Origin: Strigamia acuminata
Lineage: Eukaryota; Arthropoda; Chilopoda; Geophilomorpha; Linotaeniidae
DNA: 64,000 bases
Direction of reading: 5' to 3'
Assembly (NCBI GenBank): GCA_949358305.1
Contig: OX442315.1
Coordinates: 16,518,427 to 16,582,426 of the forward strand
The first letter of the stretch is position 1. Every line of letters starts with the position of its first letter. Below, one piece after another: positions 58,080-64,000 of this stretch. The notes below the pieces were generated by a model. The model did not search any database and had not been told where the DNA came from. It saw nothing but the letters and a program-made list of their open reading frames with translations. A program made the translations under genes and the position numbers.

Positions 58080-61000
58080 TCTTGTAAGTTTCCTTCAAAT
58101 TGATATCTATTTTCACCCCAACTTGATCCACAGTGTGTTTCCCCTGGTTTTTAGGAATCCTTCATTTACAGCACAACATGATAACACAATTTCCTCTCCC
58201 ACCTTTTCTTTTATGAATTCTCGTCTCAGACATCACCTGGATCAAAATCCCCTCGTACAGTAAAGCTCATAGCTGCATCATCCCACCATTTACTCAGTAC
58301 TGAAATACTTGTACTGTGTGACGATGACGCACCGGCGCAAGCAATTAACATACTTCACCAAAACTAGTCAAACTTCCTAAGTTGAGATAAATTCAACGAA
58401 TATTATCATAATACAGCTACAATAAATATTACTTAAATAAATATATTATAAAAGTGCAATCTGAAAGTAAACTAACATAAAACACAATTTTATGTAGTTT
58501 ACTTTCATGTTGTAACATTTTGGGTTAAATTTACCGCTAAATAATCGAACGCGTCATCTATTGGCAAAATTAGTCATTTATTTGGGATGAACGGCATAAC
58601 CGATTAACCGTCACAACTGTATGTCTTTCAGAGCTCACAACAGATACAGTAGTAAGTCAGATTCCAAAACACGCTACACCAATGCAACACGTATAAATAG
58701 ACAGAAATGTATTTGGAATGCTTGAATGCTGTACCAACTTCAACATGACCAAATTCATTTGATGGAAACGTTAGGTGCTCAGGGTCATAATACCATTCGC
58801 CATATTTCACCAGGCACATTTTGCGGTTTGGTTGCGTTAACCAACTTAAATTTAACCCCAGTCAGTTAATTAAATTGAAATACAAAATACACGACGGTTT
58901 TTCTTACGATTTTTTCAACTATTTCTGCAAAAGAACCACCCAATTCGACAACCGCTAAAGATCTTGCGCACAAAATGCACGCATTGGAAAAAAAGCAGAG
59001 AACATCATTCCATTACAGATTATTATACCTCGTATTTGTCATGAAATAAACCCAGGTGTTTGTTGTAGGTAAAAAAAATAAAACAAATATATACATTCGT
59101 GTACAAAAAAAGAAAAATCCTTTAGTCGACGATTTGGTTGATGGATAGATCAATGCAATGCAATTTGTTACGATTCCTGATAATCCCGCCATTTGTGGTT
59201 ATAGATTGCGAATACTCAGTCACTGGCTACACATCACTAGCCTTAACTGTTGGATTAAGATTTAAGACCCAAAGGGACCCCTCAGCAAAGCACTTTGAGA
59301 GGTTCTCATCACAGTTGTAATAAGATATCTATGATAAATTGTGCATAAATGATTAAACGGTGAAATTACATGCAGAGAACTGCCTAGAACAGAACGACAT
59401 TCATAGATGATGATGGATAAACTGAATGTAGCTAAAGAGCTTGCTCAATGCATTGCATCAGTATCAATATCAATCCCTCAAGAGAATACGATGATGTTGT
59501 TGGTTACTTTTACATAAATAACTGAACAATAGCGAATGATATGAGTGGGGCGGGGGGGGGGAATGAAATACAGTGTTCGACGACCATCTCGACTGATAGA
59601 TCACTCAATCAACCGGTTTATGTCATTTCTTGGCACCACTTTCTCATGCTTTTTCGTATGAAATAAACCAGAAACTGCTGCTAAGGTTATATATTGTATT
59701 CCTGATAAGTTTACGAGGTCTGGGGAGGTTGACTTGACTGCTTATGATCGATTTCAATCAAACTGGCGATGAAATGACATTGACACAGCCAATAAAAGTG
59801 TTTTTTGTGCTGTCAGAAATGTCTTTGCATAAATTGCCAAGTTGTTTTATTCAATTTCTTATGTATGAATGCATAATGGATGTCACAACTTTTTGTAAAT
59901 ATTTTATGTTGGACTAGAAATTTAAAGTGAGTTTGGGTCTGCTATTAGATAAAAGTTATGGTTTTTGTGCAACATGGCATTTTGCCGGCAGTCAATACAG
60001 TGAAAAAGTTTTGCAGCGAGTTTTATTGATTTTCAATTTCTAACCCTTTGGTTATCGCTTTCGGGTAGAATTAATGGTGCTGTCGAGCATATATGTATTT
60101 TTCGGGCTTGGAAATATGTCGAATTTTGCAAGTAGGGTTGTAATATCTTTCTTTCCTGCACAAGGAACTCCGTATTGATTTTGTTTGTTTTTTTGGTCAA
60201 ATAATTTTCCATTACTTGATGGAGTTTGGATGTTGTTGGGCCTAGCTTTCAGTGGGCATGCTAGTTTTGTGGGGCTGAAGAAGAAAAAAAATTATCGAGA
60301 AGTAAAAGCGAGACTAATATGAAAAGACAGCTTTGCCAGCTTATTTTCGCAAAAACTCCACAAGAAAAGGTTGATAAGAAGAGGCAGTGAATGGCGGGAA
60401 GTGGAGACCAGAAAGGCGGATGTGGGTTTGAAATATTTTTCGTTTTTTTTTTTATTATTATTGTAGATGAATGTGAGTTTTTAATAATTTGCAATCGATA
60501 ATATGTGTTTACACGAAAAATTGAAGAATTTTTGGGAAATAAATTGATAGATTTTTTACATTTCGAATTAGTAGAACCGAAATCGAAGCGCCATTGTTAA
60601 AGATTATTTTAAGGTAAGTAAACTATATCCATATTATAAACACAACACTTTTATTAATTTAAAAAAACAAATTATATTAAGTATGGTATAATTTTTCTGA
60701 ATTGAATTGGGTAAAATAAAAGTTTCAAGCCTAAAAGGTAGCGCCACTGAGCAACGAAAACGCAAATGGCGGCGTGCAATCAAAATAAGCGAATTCCGGG
60801 TCGAGTTTGGGACGATCATTTTGGACAATATTCCTCAGTAAAGTAAATTTGTATGAGATTATACTATCAGTAACCTTACAAACTTTTTATTTATAGCTAT
60901 CATAACTCACGAGTCATGCGGTAATATGAGTTATATACAAACAACATCATGGCGCCTAACAAAGACGAGTAAATGAATTGGTAAGTGGAAAATTCTCAGT

Positions 61001-61440
61001 TTCCCCGAGTTCCGGACGAAATTGTTCATTTCGCACATGGAAAATATAAAGAATTTTACATTTTTATCAGATATCTTTTTTTCCAAAATGCGAAATGTTC
61101 GCCATTTCTCCTACTTATCATAATGTTTACATAAAAAAAGTGCAAAAATCCAAGCCGAAAAAAGAAGAAAAAAATGCAAAGTATCAAATTAAGGAGGACT
61201 ATACGAGTTGAAAACTCATCAAAACTTACACGCACTTGTTTTTAAATTATGTGTCATTTTATGTCCATTTATAACCAACAGCTATGTTTTAAGATGCTCG
61301 ATTTTGGAGGGAAAAACACTTTTTGCACAGAGCAACGTGTCGTTTGTTTTCCATGCACTGGGATTTGCTCTAACTCCGAACGACTTTGCCTTCTTACTCG
61401 CAAACGATACGAGGATGGGAGACAGTCGCCTGGTGCGTGA
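58080..61440. other. Intergenic or intronic DNA, no gene recognised
   Basis: Single-copy looking, AT-rich sequence. The longest open frames are 60-80 codons and show no recognisable motif. Short GC-richer islands around 60740-60800 and 60950 (atggcggcg, atggcgcc) could be promoter-proximal DNA but carry no supported exon. Confidence 0.5.
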
Positions 61441-62870
61441 CTCTAATTAAGCTATCAAGGCTAATTTGCATGGCTGGCACACGACAACCTGAAGCAATTG
61501 CGATCCAGAAGAGCATTTTTGCTGCCTTTAATTAGTTAATTGGCTACCTCGAGTGCTACTTATTTGTTAAGATGGATGTCCTACACAATATCGACGGCGA
61601 GGTGTATGGGAAACGATCATCTTTACTGATCGAGTTAATTACGATTGAAACTAATTGACCGAATGCGGTTTGCAAAAGTTGGCAATTCAATTAGATTTTG
61701 TTTATGATGCAGGTTTAAAGGTTGGCAAATGGAATTATTGCGGTACGAGTAGAAATGTGAGCGTGAGTTGTGGCAATTGTGTAAATCTAGAGTTTGTGTA
61801 GATGTTTACGCTGTTTTGTTTAAGGAAAATGCGAATTATCGATTTGTTTTGGACCATGTTGGTGGAGGTTTTTCAAATATTGTGTGTCGGTGTTTACAAG
61901 GAAATTGAATGAGATGTTGCCATGTTTCTTAATTAAGTGACTTGGCAATTCCTGTGAGAAATCAGCTAATTAAACAAGGTTTCTTGACGAAACTGATCAA
62001 TTAATGGCTCACTAGTACAAATTCTGGTGAATTTACTGTTTGTGATGAGTGGAAACGCCGAATTTTAATAAATTAATAATTTTATAGTTTTGGGAAAAAA
62101 TTATTTTAATTTAAACTCATCTTGAGTGTATTTTTTTTTCGTTATAATAAATTATCTCAGGTGGTGGATGGAATTGCAAATTATTTATATATAAAAAATA
62201 TTACTTAAAAACTTTAAAATAAAAAAATTGTTTTTTTCTAAAATTTTTAAAAAATTTAATTTTTTTTTACTTGAAACGAATTTTAAATTGCCTACGTTAT
62301 AATTAAAAGTGATGGCGTCAGCTTGGTTGGAGATTTTTTTATTCTGGCAATGAAAGATGCATCTAGTGATAATGACACGTGCCTATGCGTGGGGGAAGTT
62401 CTGCCCGGTCTTGTAATTGCCATTTTTTTCGTTAATTGCTGGAGATAATGGCGACGTTTTTTGTTATTCGGAAATTATTTAAGTATCAATCTTAACCTTT
62501 TATGTATGGGTGTGGCAGAGACATAAAATTAACTATTGTATACTGTAGATAAATTATTTTTCAGTGATGGTTTCTGTAAATGCACATGTGCGCTTTTATT
62601 GACGTGCGTTAGTGTAGGCAAGGCAGAGGACAGTTAGCTGGTGTCAACAACGTCTCTATGAATTGGTGAATTGATTGCGTTTGACTTAATTTCGAAATTT
62701 GGATTTACAGAATTAAATTAAGTTATTAGGTAACAAAACAATATATTTTGCGAATTTATTCTACCTATTTGAATTAACAACTGAATGTGCGCGAGCCTAT
62801 TAAGGATTGGAGATCGTGAGCACTAAATACAGGAGATCCATGACAATTCTCAAATAACATCTTCTCAATA
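61440..62870. other. TAAT-rich non-coding stretch
   Basis: No open frames of note. 61440-61700 contains clustered TTAATTA/TTAATTAG-type sites, atttgcat, and repeated attaa cores; 61920-62060 has more (ttaattaagtg, gctaattaaac). This is a pattern seen in homeodomain-bound regulatory DNA, but base composition alone could explain part of it. Confidence 0.35.
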
Positions 62871-62878
62871 TTAAATTT

Positions 62879-63165
62879 CAGGAGAAATGATGTGTTTTCA
62901 GGAGAAATGATGCATTTCCAGGAGAAACGAGGCGTTTTCAGGAGAAACTATGCGTTTTCAGGAGAAATAATGTATTTTTAGGATACATTATGCATTTACA
63001 GGACGGAAAATATTCATTTTTGCGTGAAAAATGCACTTTTAAGAGGATTAATGCATTTTTAAAAGAAAATAATGCATTTTTCTGAGAAAAAATGCATTTT
63101 TAAGAGAGAAAATTCATTTTTAAGAGAAAAAATGCATTTTTAAGAGGAAAAAGTGCATTTGCAAA
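62879..63165. repeat. Degenerate 20-22 bp minisatellite
   Basis: The early part has the form caggagaaatgatgcgtttt; later units drift to agagaaaaaatgcattttta. About 13 units with gradual change along the array. 63170-64000 beyond it holds no recognised feature apart from homopolymer runs near 63480 and 63655. Confidence 0.75.
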
Positions 63166-64000
63166 ACAAGTAATCAATTTTACGTACATATAGATCAGGG
63201 GGTCATTTAGAGTCGGAGGGTCCCATGGTACGTGCCGTTTTTGCTTCCTCCCCCATCCTTTACCCCTTAATCTGGCGCTGTAAATGTGCAGTTTATGAAG
63301 AAAACAAAAAAGAACTAAAAATCGTCAATACACAAATTGTTCTTTCACTTAACGTCAAACATCTTTAAAAAAACGCACTAAATCATTTAAATTTTTATTC
63401 TATTCATTAATTTTATTGAAAAAAATAAGTGATTCCCTTGGTAGCAGTTTGGTTGATGAGAAACCAAAACCTTCCTTCCCCCCCCCCCCTTTTTTTTTCT
63501 TTTCACAACCCGAATGTAGTGAGACAAGAAAAGATTTTATTCCGGCCAAAGTGAAGCAGAAAAAGAGATCTCTTCAGATTACTAGTGGCAATAGAAACTC
63601 AATGACCTGACTTTGAATTGCTGCTTCTTTCAGGATTCTAAAAACTTTTTAACAAAAAAAAAAAAAAAAAATCGATTGATCAGTCGATCGCTTTTAATCC
63701 CAAATATTTATTTGACTTCATTCAAACCGAATCCATCAATTTAAATAGAAAAATCGAAGTTTACTTAAACCCAGGTGACAACGAAAAATACCTAACATCA
63801 CCAATATTGACCCATCTCATTTCAACTTAAGCTCGGACAACCCACTTTCCCTCCCCTCACTGGAAAAAAAATCGTTTTCTGATCCCATCTAAAATTGGAT
63901 CGTTGGTCCACGCTTTTTTAATAGTCACGTGGCTGTTTCAGTGGCAAAAAAAATTTCGAGCTTTGATGCGTTTTGCTATTAATTCTCAAGTGCGTGAGGT

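Overview
The window is eukaryotic. Genes carry many short (about 45-100 bp) GT-AG introns, intergenic DNA is AT-rich, and there are minisatellites, MITE-like and LTR elements and a Pol III tRNA gene. Gene content (a full-length ABCC1/MRP1-like transporter, a signal-peptide/membrane protein resembling ecdysozoan 'LolA-like domain' proteins, animal-type FLYWCH/MULE zinc-finger coding, mariner/pogo/hAT relics, Ty1/copia and Ty3/gypsy elements) points to an invertebrate, probably an arthropod or related ecdysozoan. I cannot name the species.

Layout. The host DNA is a tandem segmental duplication of a unit: small acidic gene (+) / LolA-like membrane gene (-) / ABCC transporter (-) / interspersed repeat / tRNA-Arg(ACG) (-). 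Unit A (about 0.6-18.5 kb) has a relic of the acidic gene, an intact 14-exon membrane gene (993-7599), an intact 26-exon ABCC gene (8835-17087) and a tRNA (18386-18458). Unit B (about 18.5-52.3 kb) has a second membrane gene (43500 down to about 19.9 kb), a second intact ABCC gene (44415-50734) and a second tRNA (52243-52315). Unit C (from about 52.9 kb) has an intact acidic gene (52929-54102) and only the 3' exons of a third membrane gene (54313-55586).

Exon 11 of membrane gene B is split by a 19.3-kb LTR retrotransposon of Ty3/gypsy type (20330-39622, minus orientation, 593-bp LTRs differing at two positions, ACTT target duplication). Its 968-codon pol ORF is open but has lost catalytic residues in protease, RT and RNase H. 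Downstream of pol lies an unrecognised long ORF with a Cys-rich start and a PPxY motif. That ORF is itself interrupted by a complete, apparently very young Ty1/copia element (23060-29879; identical-looking 573-bp LTRs, TTCCG target duplication, intact 1646-aa polyprotein).

Introns of the A copies have taken up extra material absent from B: a 2.25-kb compound foldback/minisatellite insertion in membrane gene A, and in ABCC A a double-hairpin mariner-derived insertion and a 43-copy 13-bp minisatellite. From 57.7 to 64 kb I see no convincing gene, only two weak exon candidates, a TAAT-rich stretch and a degenerate minisatellite.
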